Assembly (NCBI GenBank): GCA_030512295.1
Contig: JAULSR010000002.1
Location: 3,720,001-3,784,000, forward strand
Direction of reading: 5' to 3'
Length of the DNA stretch: 64,000 nucleotides
DNA from: Bombardia bombarda
Taxonomy: Eukaryota > Ascomycota > Sordariomycetes > Sordariales > Lasiosphaeriaceae
The notes beneath the pieces are model-generated. The model worked only from the letters and a program-made list of their open reading frames with translations, searched no databases and was not told the origin of the DNA. Made by a program: the position numbers and the translations under genes. Positions within the stretch are counted from its first letter, which is position 1, and each line of letters opens with the position of its first letter. This document shows, piece by piece, positions 11,377 through 21,201 of the stretch.

Positions 11377-13142
11377 TTTGGAGCTGTTTGAGTGAGCCTG
11401 GATATTGATAGTGGCGAGTAAGCGTGTGTGTGTGTGAGAGCTGAGTGCGTGGATGATGTGAACTGTGGAGAGGGAGAGAGGAGTGAGGGGTGCGCAAAGT
11501 TCACGAGCTCGTCGCCAAGCCAAAAAGTGCCGATGCCCACTGTAAAATACCCCGTCTGCCTTGGTCTTCTGGGTCTATCCTCGCTCAAAGGTGGGGTGTA
11601 ACCCCCATGCTGAACAATCCACTGGTAAGTGCGGTGATTGGTTTAGTTCCACATCTGGTAACTCCGACTTTGATAGACAGGACATGATTTTGTATGATTT
11701 TCCGCTTTCGCGTTGAAATGTTTGGTCCAGTGGCATGTTGATAAACTGCACACGCGGCAGGACGGCAAGTCGCGATCCGAATTGTGTCAAAGGCAGACGG
11801 TTGAGTTACTAGAATGCGCAATGCGGGTTGATTGGGCAAACGCATCAAAGAGTGGGGTTCGGCCGGGTGCCTTACTCAAAATGTCGTCTGGCTTCATGCA
11901 TGAACTCTTATTTTGACGCTGTAGTCGAAGAGCAGTTGGCTCAAATGTGGTAACTAGGTACAGACGAACATCGAAGACTGTGATCGTAGATAGGTATGTC
12001 AGATCGACATTCTTTGAATCCAGATACCATCTGTTCCGTGGTCGGACTCGTGGTACGTCATATCCCGAGTTGGCCCAGAGGATCCTGTACAGGAGAGAGC
12101 ACAAGTTGCACCTTCCAAGTTTCGGGTGCATATATTTTAAGCATAACCGTGGTAGACCCGAAAGTTTTCATGTACTCGGATGGCGTGTTCCACCAGGCGC
12201 CCACATGATTCTAGCACGCTGTGGCCAAGGGGATTTCATTTTCATCTGGGCTATTCAATCATCGAATTGAGGCGACCGACCTCCAGCTCTTTCTCTTAAT
12301 AAAATTACATCTCGGGTACTCCGTATGATCTCCTAGTTTCCGTTCAAGGTGGGAGTGAGGGTCTTGATTCAAAACCGATGTCACGATCCCGATCGTGGGG
12401 GAATGGGGTCATAAGGCGAAACAGATTATAAACAAGAGATCTTGAGTTAATTTCAGGAGCGTCAAGTCGTCAACACTTATCATGAATGTACGTACGTATC
12501 ATTAGTTTTATTGATGAATTGGCGAGACTGGCTCTTCATAGATAGGGGTTACGGGAATGTAGGTCATTGCGCAGTCTGGACAGAAGAATCCAGACTGTGC
12601 AACCTTTCACCACATACTTTTTTTCTCCTTTTTTTTCGATTGACAAACCCTTGAACTCTTCCATTCTCAAAATCTCGTAGCACATTCAATTATCGACTAT
12701 CGAAATTGCGTCCTCGCCCAAAGAAGACGCGGTGTCGGCATCAGCCCCGGCATCTTCGTTCCAGGCCAGCTGGTCGGTGGAGCCTTGTTCGTATTTCCAC
12801 TTGCTCTAGATCCATCGCAACTTCCAGCGACCCCATCCGCGATATCGTTCATTTCAATAAACCACCACCAAAACCCACTCAATCGTCCACCCTCCACGTG
12901 TCTAGACCATTTACGTAACCATCAGAGCTCAGCCTGCTCCGGTCCAGGGACTCAGCCGCACTGGAGTCGTTGCCGTGGGTAAAAATCAGCAAATTACTTG
13001 AAATAGCTTCGTCTTCCCGTTCCGATTTAATTGATTTCTTCAGAGCCGCATCTTCTTCCATTTCTCGCAACTCTCCGGCCTTGTTCCCCATCCTTCCCCT
13101 CCCAGAACGCCGCCGACCCCTTTTGCGCACGCCGCCAAAATC
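11377..13142. other. Intergenic region between divergent genes
   Basis: It contains the leader of the oxidoreductase (a GT/CA-rich stretch near 11420-11445) and the 5' region of the His-rich gene. A C/T-rich leader with T-tracts lies at 12610-12680 and C-rich sequence at 13040-13140. Short open frames are present but none is supported. Confidence 0.4.
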
Positions 13143-13967
13143 ATGAACCACCACTTTGGAATCCGTCAGTCTTTTTCCTCTCCGGTCCAGGTCTACTCTA
13201 GTACCTGCCTCCCTCCCTCCTCTTTTCCTCTCCCAAACCCACCAGCTAACACCCCACCAACAGCAGACGACCTGAAGGAGCACATGAAGGAGCACCTCAA
13301 GCCCTCGCACTCCCACTCCTCCAGCGACGCCACCGCCCACCACGCCCACGCCCACGGCCACAGCGGCAACCTCAACATGCAAGCCACCATCGTCATCACC
13401 GGCTCCGGCGGCTGCCAGACGGAGCAGTGCAAGGTCGAGATCGAGGCCGACACAAAGTCGCACGGCCACGCCTCCAACAGCCACTCCCACATCACCTCCG
13501 AGACCCGCCTGATCCAGCGCAACCTCTGGTCCCAGACCTACCCCGAGAATCCCATGCCCCTCTTCTTCTGCTCGGGAATCTGGGAGCTCCCCGTCCCGCC
13601 AGAGTGGTCCCCCGCCTTCACGCACGAGATCCTCCTCTCGGTCGGCGAGATGATGAACCCGGCCGTCGTGCTCACCATCACCCGCTCCCACTTCCCCGCC
13701 ACCATCTTCCGCCTCGGCTTCAAGAGCGGCATCGCCAAGCATGAGCACAACCAGCTCATCTTCCGCGACATCTGGTTCTGCCTCGTCAAGTGGGTCGCCG
13801 CCGGTGTTGTGTGCGACGAGCGCAAGCGCGCCGTCCCCAGGCTCGACGAGTTCATGCGCTCCCACTTCAGGAGCATGCTCGACACGTGCGCCAACCGCGG
13901 GTCCCCCATGGACCTCTCCGTCTTCCAGATGCTTATCAGCGGACGGTTGACCGGTCAGTGGAAGTAG
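13143..13967 (+). CDS. Uncharacterised His-rich fungal protein, 241 aa
   Basis: Exon 1 is 13143-13164 (MNHHFGI plus one base) and exon 2 is 13264-13967, separated by a 99-nt intron (GTCAGT donor, CCAACAG acceptor). The junction makes Pro and restores the frame into DDLKEHMKEHLKPSH. Residues about 18-45 are His/Ser-rich (HSHSSSDATAHHAHAHGH). Then come a beta-rich segment with a Cys pair (GGCQTEQCKVEIEAD), another His-Ser run, and a globular C-terminal part with FFCSGIWELPVPPEW and RDIWFCLVKWVAAGVVCDE. I recognise no named domain. His clusters plus CxxxxC could bind metal, but that is speculation. There is no signal peptide or clear membrane helix. The leader before the ATG is C-rich, as in expressed fungal genes. 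Confidence 0.72.
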   Translation: MNHHFGIRQSFSSPVQVYSSTCLPPSSFPLPNPPANTPPTADDLKEHMKEHLKPSHSHSSSDATAHHAHAHGHSGNLNMQATIVITGSGGCQTEQCKVEIEADTKSHGHASNSHSHITSETRLIQRNLWSQTYPENPMPLFFCSGIWELPVPPEWSPAFTHEILLSVGEMMNPAVVLTITRSHFPATIFRLGFKSGIAKHEHNQLIFRDIWFCLVKWVAAGVVCDERKRAVPRLDEFMRSHFRSMLDTCANRGSPMDLSVFQMLISGRLTGQWK

Positions 13968-14583
13968 ATGTGTGTCGGAGGTCGGGCGACATGTGGTGGG
14001 TTCATGGCGGGTTGTTGTTGTGGTAGAAAGGGAATGTGCCCCACGTAAGGATACCGTACTATATATAATAGGGGCTTCCTCCCTTTCTACTTCGGGTGAA
14101 GCGGGGGCAGCTCGTCGTCGAGCGTGGATCGGTCTGGGATAATGATGCGGTTGGTGTCTGTAACACGATAATGTATAAATAACGTTCCCGCTGCGACGGG
14201 TTAGACATGTAGAAAAGAAATTAATAATTACTAACTCCTCAACCTCTCGACTTGACTGGCATTTTGGGCAAGTCATCAAAGCACTTTTGAAGGCAGTTGA
14301 AGTTGAGACTCGGTGTAAGCGCTGAAAATCAGTTCAGGAATATCGTTGAGAGTAATCTGCCCCTGTTGGAAATACCGTAAAAGGGACATGGAAACAAACC
14401 AGGGTGTGTCAAAGATGTATTATTGATGTGCCTTCCGGATCCAAGTCTTGACCAAACGTGAGCTTATTTGATTGAAAATAGGACGATATTAATACTTCCA
14501 ATGCTAATTTGAATGTATTTCGCCTAGAAGGTAACTGAATATGACCATGGGAACAAATCCGCTTAAACACAGAAAAGACAATG
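13968..14583. other. Intergenic region between convergent genes
   Basis: It holds the 3' flanks of the His-rich gene and of the MFS permease. The AT-rich part at 14055-14230 probably contains polyadenylation signals. No gene is seen. Confidence 0.4.
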
Positions 14584-17016
14584 CTATTGTTCTTCCAAGT
14601 TTGAACTCCTGGCGAGGACTGCCGTTGACCCGTAATCAGCGTAGCGCCCTGACAGATTTGTCTCTTCCGTGCCATCGATAATCGCTTCGTCATCACACGT
14701 CTGATCTGTGAGGGTAGGTACGCGTTTTGGCCTATAACACAGCTAAGTTAGGAAACGCAGCAGAGGAACTGCAAAAAAGAGAGAGCTATTCGCTTACAAC
14801 AAGAAGCGAATCTCAATAATTTTCAAAGCCCAAGACATGACCACAACGAGGATCCAAAGCACAATCGACACCTGCCAGGCGTATTTATCTGTTGCGCGAC
14901 GCGGTCAGAAACGTGGTCGGCAAGAAGCAGCAATGGGCCTCAGGCAGACGAACAATATGGCGCCTGTGAGGCGGGCCAGATGAGCACCTGCGACCACGAC
15001 AGGATGGCGTATACTCCGGCTATTGAATAGCCAACAATCAGGGTGCGCGCTTCCGGATCTTGCGGGAGCCTGTCGATCCTTTTAGTTAGTGGTCATTTTA
15101 AAACCCAAGAACGAGAGAGAGGGAGCCACAGACAGGTCTGACAACCACGACATAACCAGCGGCGCCGTGCCGAGACTGAGATACGTCATGAAGAAGCTGG
15201 CGTATGCGGCAGACAGAGGGGTGCTTTGGGGGTTCGCGGTCCAGACCGTCATGATAATGCTCGGCACCAGACCAATGACGCCTGTGGTACGCAGACATGG
15301 ATGGTTAGAAGAGCCCACTAGAGAGGACTACAGCAGATAGGGCACTGAGTTACACACCTTGAGCGACGAGCAAGGTCCAACGAGTTTGGAACACATCTGA
15401 CAGGATGGCCCAAACCCAGACTATGGACAGCATGTTAGTTCTGGCCGGTGTGGGGGGAGCGGCAATGGTACACACCAAAGACAACGTTTATCGCGCCGCC
15501 GAGAATCGGAATGGCGTTGACCTGCTCCGTAGACCACGTCGGCGACCCATCTGGATTCTTTAGGCTCTTGAGAAAGAGATTGAAGTAGTTGTAACCATAC
15601 TGGGCCAGTACGGTAGCGATGTAGAGGGTGGGAATGAAGTAGGAGATCCACATCGAGAATGTGCGTCTGCAAGTCCAGTGTCAACTGAGTCTAAAGTGCC
15701 AACACCTGCGCTAGGAACTGGGTCGTTCTTACTTGGCGCTTGCCCAGGTGATGCGTTTCGAATCAGCCCGCCCATGACGTTCCAGTCGCTCGCTGGCCAT
15801 GGCGACATGATCGCTCGTCAACCACACGGCCCTCGGATTCGGTAGATTCGGGTAGTCGGGGATCATAAAGAAGCCAGCCAGCCCGACGGCCAGAGTTATT
15901 ATTCCGTTGATGATGAAGAGCCAGCTAGACACACCTGTCAGGGCCAGTTGGGAGCGGGTGGGAGCGGGTGGGGGGGATATGCAGTACCGCCAGCCCTTGA
16001 TTCCAAAGGTCCCATCCAATGTCTCGAGGATGGCAACTTGCAGGGCGCCGGATACCATGGACCCGAGCGCCTGGCAGGAATGGTAGAAGCCCATCCTTTT
16101 CGCGAGCTCGGTCGGTGTGTACCAATACACTTGAGGCCGTCAGACACGGTGGAGACTGAATGTGTAAAAGAAAGGACAGGGGGCACGAACTGAACAGTGT
16201 CATCATGCCCGGCCAGGCGCTGCTCTCAAAGAGGCCGAGCAAGACGCGAAGTACGTAGACTTGGTTTGCATTCTGCACAAGCGAGATCATGCTTGTCACG
16301 CATCCCCACCCAATCTCCAGGCCGGGCAGCCAGTAACTGGGACGAACGTAGGTTATGATGATCTGCGAAGGAATGAGCATGAGGCAGTACGAGATGCTAA
16401 AGTATGTGGTGAAACTGGAAGCGGATGTCATCAGCTTTATTCAAAATAGAGTCGCAGACTGTCACGAGGATCAGCGGGCCTGCGCACTAGTTGAGCTCAT
16501 CGCCGTAGAGGCCCAGGTCCTCTCGCATTCCCGAGACGTAGGCGGAGCTGATGTTGGTCTGGTCGAGATACCTGATGGCGCCATAGTGTCAATGCAGAGT
16601 TCTTGAATCCGAATCGAATTATCCTACTTGATGACTAGAGAACGGTGGGTGCGGCATCAGCAGAGTACAGTCGAGCGTTGAGGATCAGACTACCAACCCT
16701 GAGATATGCACCCAAAGGTCAGCAGAAAGATGTCGAGTCGGCGCACGAGGTCTTGCTCGAGCGGCGAGCGCTTCTCGGGCCCTTTGAGAAAGGCGAGCCA
16801 TCCGGTCATTTCTTTGAGGTATTGCATGCCAAACAGCCGACTGCGTCGATGCGGCGAAGGAGGGGAGGTGGATTCGCTGCCATGTCTGACGTCCGCGGAG
16901 CTGTCGGGTCGGTTCTGGTTGATGGGATCTCGGTGGAATGCTGTTGATATCGATTCGTGGTTCTCAGTAGGCGAATCGGTAACCGGCAAGCGACGGTATC
17001 CCGCGCGCGATGACAT
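14584..17016 (-). CDS. MFS permease, anion:cation symporter (Dal5/TNA1-like)
   Basis: A many-exon membrane transporter. The ATG at 17016 begins MSSRAGYRRLPVTD, a hydrophilic cytosolic head. The first exon ends at 16698 after FGCISQ. Small exons then give VIKYLDQTNISSAYVSGM, the signature of the Dal5/TNA1/allantoate permease group, after TM1. Next are YFTTYFSISYCLMLIPSQ, VRPSYWLPGLEIGWG, VYVLRVLLGLFESSAWPGM, YWYTPTELAKRMGFYHSCQ (the family's WY-x-x-E-x-x-R motif), SSWLFIINGIITLAVGLAG, and the second half including YFIPTLYIATVLAQYGYNYF. The last intron has a GTAAGCG donor and a CCTAAC branch site. It leads into a hydrophilic tail that stops at 14584, rather than stopping at the TAA at 14794. 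Substrates in this group include allantoate, nicotinate, biotin and other organic anions; which one is unknown. Some internal exon boundaries are approximate. Confidence 0.85.
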
Positions 17017-17747
17017 TGGATTGCTTGGGCGGCAACTGCAACGACTGTGGGGGCGGCCCGAAGAGGTGATGACGCGACTTCTGGGATCCTGGAATCCTGG
17101 AATCTGAATGGACTTCGATTGGTTTGCAGAATGCAAAAAGGTAACAAAGCCTTTGGAGAATATGATGCGTTAAGGAGCCGCCGTGTCGGGATCCGTTCGC
17201 CCGAGAAGCTGGCTGGAATGTTGTGCACCCAGTCCAGTGGCGCTCAGGTTGTGTTGAAGTGAGGTTGAGGTTTCGAGCATGGCGGGAGTGCGGGAGCGCG
17301 GGAGTGCGACGCATGGGGCATGGGCCCAGATCTATCCTCTGGCTTGGATCTGAGACCCGCATTTAGAGCCGCCGCCACTGGTATTATTCTAGGGGATTGA
17401 ATAGGGGTGGCCAATAGCAACACACGTACCTAAACAGTACTGCGCAGCGCTCAGGGGTCCAAACTCTTTACATTCTTTAACATGTGGGATTATTGAAAAG
17501 CTCGCACCCAATTGCTAATGAGTAATAGCCAGAGCTGTAGTATACGTCTTCAACCTGGCTCAAGCTCCAACTCCTATTAAAGAAGAGAAGCGTCGACCTC
17601 CCCAGTCGTCAAGATGCCTGCCAACCAACCGCCTCCTCAACTTATTCCCATCTTGTCTATTCTTCCCGGAGACTGAGAGAAAGAGATACATTTTTACTCA
17701 GTTTATCAGCTACGATTTACCCCACAACAATATCCCAAGTTGTTGCC
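17017..17747. promoter_or_regulatory. Divergent promoter region, MFS permease and paralog A
   Basis: This 730-bp spacer separates the minus-strand permease start from the plus-strand start of the first island paralog. It marks the boundary between the conserved block and the accessory island. No gene or specific operator is recognised. Confidence 0.35.
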
Positions 17748-18737
17748 ATGGCCATTCCTGGCAATACGAAGCACTGGATCGACTATGTTACTTCCCATGG
17801 CAGACATGACACTGCCGATGGTGTCGCTCCGCGAACGCGTAACTGGGCCGATGCCGTCCGAGACAAAGTTGGAGGCCCTGAATGCCCAAGTGAAAACCTC
17901 TACTTGACCAACACTCATGGAACATGCATATATTATGCCGAGCTCACCAGGGCTCAACTCTATCCTCAGATAGCTCTCGTTGGAAGATCCATCATCGTGA
18001 GGTCTTCGTTTTCCTCGTCCGCACAGGGAGCCACACTCGGACCGTTCATTAGAATCAAATCTCAGCGTTACCAGCTCACTGCTGCATGGACTGACCTCCC
18101 GCTTCAACGTTGGCCATATGTACTACCTGTACCTCCGCAGACAAGAGTACCGGATATTGTCAGCTTCTCCCCTACCGGTCGTAGCATGTCAGGACACCTG
18201 GACTACACCTTGCTTCCTCTTGGTGAGCGTCAGCACATCGACAACGACTACCCATCTCCAAACCTAATCAACATCGAAAACAACCCCAACCAACCAGAAA
18301 CTCCCGGAAGCTGGTTCCCCAAGCAGTTCTTTTGCACAGCACCCAGTAGCCGTGCCGACATGCCCGTCTATATAGTCTCCAGAGACGGCACGGGCTGGAA
18401 GGAGGCGACACTTAACCCTGTCGTGAAACCCGCCTCCCCACAGAACATAACGTACGAGCCAAATCATCAGATGGACCAACTTGCTAGTGAAAGCAATGGT
18501 GCAATCCGCACTTTGTTTCTTCATCAGAAAATAGCTGGCCCCGACCCCCTTCTTGGTGTTTTTGACCGAGGAGCACCTGTCATTGACCGCGGTGGAAACC
18601 TGTATGGCATGATCATCAGCAGTTCTATGTTTGGTTCGCGATATGCGCACATGGTCACCATTGACGCTATCTTGAATGACATCAAACTCAAACATCAAAC
18701 TCAAGATGTCAAAGTGATGTACGATTGGAATGACTAA
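17748..18737 (+). CDS. Island paralog A: putative chymotrypsin-like pseudo-protease, 329 aa
   Basis: This single-exon gene starts at an ATG in good context (GCCATGGCC) and runs 330 codons to TAA. It is the plus-strand, intact member of a five-copy local family. Conserved blocks are: N-terminal WIDYVTSHGR; RYQLTAAWTDLPLQRWP near residue 110; HLDYTLLPLG near residue 150; a middle block ending with VYIVSRDG; and the C-terminal DRGAPVIDRGGNLYGMIISS. I read the last block as the counterpart of the GDSG-x-W-V...LYGHIV segment of fungal trypsin-like proteins, with TAAW standing where TA(A/G)H is expected. The His and Ser of a catalytic triad would then be replaced while the Asp (LDY) is kept. There is no signal peptide, so it is probably intracellular. 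The fold assignment is inference; that the five are related is plain from the sequence. Confidence 0.75.
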   Translation: MAIPGNTKHWIDYVTSHGRHDTADGVAPRTRNWADAVRDKVGGPECPSENLYLTNTHGTCIYYAELTRAQLYPQIALVGRSIIVRSSFSSSAQGATLGPFIRIKSQRYQLTAAWTDLPLQRWPYVLPVPPQTRVPDIVSFSPTGRSMSGHLDYTLLPLGERQHIDNDYPSPNLINIENNPNQPETPGSWFPKQFFCTAPSSRADMPVYIVSRDGTGWKEATLNPVVKPASPQNITYEPNHQMDQLASESNGAIRTLFLHQKIAGPDPLLGVFDRGAPVIDRGGNLYGMIISSSMFGSRYAHMVTIDAILNDIKLKHQTQDVKVMYDWND

Positions 18738-19546
18738 TTAAGCCCCGAATCGCAAAAACAGAAAGTCTGTTGCCATGCTCAGTTTCCACGACTTCCACCT
18801 GTGTTCCATCGACCCTCTTACTACCCCCATCCTCAACGCGATGCATTTCATTACTCTCTCTCTTTTGAGACATATTCTATGGCTGGCCCATCAGTCGTCA
18901 GGTACCCACCCCATTTGCTGCCAGTGATCACGACTTCAACAACAAGTTCCTTGCGCCCATCTTGTACGCGACATTCCCGCACACGACTACTACGCTCACG
19001 ACTACCCAGTCCACCACTTTCATTCATACGCCTGATTTCCTAGATTCGGTAATAATCCCCGCATAGATTTCCTGCCCACAGCAATCTGACATATGACCAT
19101 CACATTTCTTGGCTGACATCGACCTCTGACGGCAATGTCATCATTCTAAACCTGGACCTGGTGTTCAAGTTGGGAATGGTCCTCCCTTTTGGTAGCATGA
19201 TATAGGGCATAACCAATTTGAGACCACATTTCTGCCCCCGCTGTACGTCTTATTCTCTGATCTTGACATGGTTCTGGTGCGTTCGGAGTGATGTGTAGGA
19301 ATATTGGCGCACTGAGATTGCTCAAACTATTTTCCAAGCATTGGGTACTAGACTCTAGCCTAGCCCGTGCCTCGAAGTACAGTCTCGCTTGTAACCTTGA
19401 GGTTGGCAAACGTCTTTAACGATTGTCTTCAACATAAACGGGTGCTTGAATCCAGCTTGCACCGGCCGTGTACATGTAGCCACAAGCTACTTTTAACTGA
19501 CTGGAACTTATACTTTCCATATTCTCTTCAATCTGAGCTAGTTAAC
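18738..19546. other. Spacer between paralogs A and B
   Basis: There is no supported gene. Short Ser/Thr/His-rich frames are present near 18800-19043 but they have no start context or partner exons. Confidence 0.35.
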
Positions 19547-20467
19547 ATGAGTCGCTCCTCAGTACCTTCAGAATCTATGGAGGCCTACAGCGACTTGTGG
19601 GCCCGCTTTGTCGCCGGCGAACGCGACGGCCTTTGGCTTCGGACGACGTACCAGTCCGGAACAGCGTGCACAATCAATTTCCACAACCCACGACATCCAT
19701 TGTATCCGATCGGAAGACTGATTCTGGCGAGTAATGACTCATGGGAAGGGAGCCACGGAGCCACAGCGGGAGTGTTCGTCGAGGTGGACAACCAGATATA
19801 CCAACTCACCGCATGATGGATTGACATCCCTCTGGACCGCCGGCCGTTATTCAACTTCTACAACTTTGCAACAAGGTACGGGCCAACTCTCCCTGGACAT
19901 AGCTACGTCCTCGAGCGCGTCTGCCGTCTTGCAACGCAGTTCCTAGACTACGCCTTGATACCATATGCACATTCTCGACCACACGGCCCCCTCAACGGCG
20001 CCACAACGTACCCAAACGCCAGACAATTTCGGATTCGGGCAATAGGGAACTGCGATATCTTCAAGCATGTCTATATCGTTTCTGCCGATGGCCTCAAGAG
20101 TGCAGCACTCAACCCACACCTTCGGCCTGATAACTCTCCCTGCAGTGGTCCCTTTGATCAACCTGTTCCTGTGCCTGGGGCCCGGGGACTGGAAGAAGAC
20201 TAGTTCCTCCAGGGTGACATTGGTCAGCGTACATACCGTGCTCTGACAATCGGTCCTGGGACGCCGTCCGATGGCCGCACAACGCAGGTCAGTGGTTGTG
20301 ATAAGGGGGCTGCGGTTATAGACGACAAGGGGAGGCTTTACGGACACGTTAGCAGCAGCTCCCGATGCGGTACGATTTACGGGCAAATGGTCGTTACTGA
20401 CATGGTGCTCACCCACATCCGGACGAGATTTCAGGCGCGGTCTGTGGAAGTTATTCTTAGCGACTAA
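19547..20467 (+). pseudogene. Island paralog B, interrupted by two in-frame stops
   Basis: From the ATG at 19547 to the TAA at 20465-20467 one frame (307 codons) carries all family blocks: a Trp/Val N-terminal block (DLWARFVAGERDG), IYQLTA-stop-WIDIPLDR, QFLDYALIPYA, VYIVSADGLKSAALNP, and DKGAAVIDDKGRLYGHVSSS. Two stops break it: TGA at 19814-19816, exactly between the Ala and Trp of the TAAW block, and TAG at 20201-20203. No frameshift is needed over the whole length, so decay is recent or the gene is read otherwise (for example a short unrecognised intron). It is the shortest copy and has Lys instead of Arg in the DRGA block. It sits in tandem with paralog A on the same strand. Confidence 0.7.
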
Positions 20468-21201
20468 AGGTAGTGACCAATTTTATTGGATTGTTTTGTT
20501 GACTGTTGCATGCTGTGATGTTCACGCTCCTTATGTTGGTAGATGAAGGAAATGCTCCTTTATTTCTCATGAGGGGTTTTCACCGAGACACCTGGGGTTG
20601 ACAGTTGGAGCAGGTATTACCAGTGCATCTGCCTTTCGTGCCTACCGTTTTAAGTTGGAGAGAGATTCCCCCACGACCGGGCTTTACAGGGACGCGGAGC
20701 AGGACTTAGGCACACCTGAGGTGAAGGAGGAAGGCCACGTGGGGCAGGGGTGGCCTGGGCGACATGGCTGCGTCCTGGACTTCTGTAAGCTTGGAGGAGC
20801 CAACGCACTCGATCTGCGTGTTGCGATGGGATGGGCTCTGCGGCCGGAGTTGCGGACCCCGCCCCGTATTGAGAGCAGCTACTACTGTAGGGGACTGCCA
20901 GCTCACCACTGTTCGCAGTCCAATGACCGCGATTCCTATTGTCGCGTAACCGTACTCCACCCCCACCGGCTTCCTCTCCCTCCTGGTTGTCACCTTCGTG
21001 CGGCTGAGCAGACAGTGCCTGACTATACACAGTAGGCCCCCAGAGGCTGGCTTCCATCGCGTCTTCGTCTCTCTACATCCCAGCTCCAACTTGCTCGCTG
21101 CCAGATTGCTAACAGACAACATCCGAGAGCCACTTCTTCGCCCCCGTATCTTCATATTCACGAGCCAACCGTCTCTGCATCATACACTCTCATTCTGCAT
21201 C
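20468..21201. other. Upstream region of the NACHT relic
   Basis: There are overlapping open frames on both strands, none with a domain. The part next to 21201 probably contained the promoter and leader of the decayed NACHT gene. Confidence 0.3.

Noticed and set aside
12879..14279. 466-codon minus-strand frame
   Set aside because: It lies antisense to the spliced His-rich gene. Its Gly/Val/Asp-rich low-complexity product is what the reverse of GC-rich coding DNA gives.
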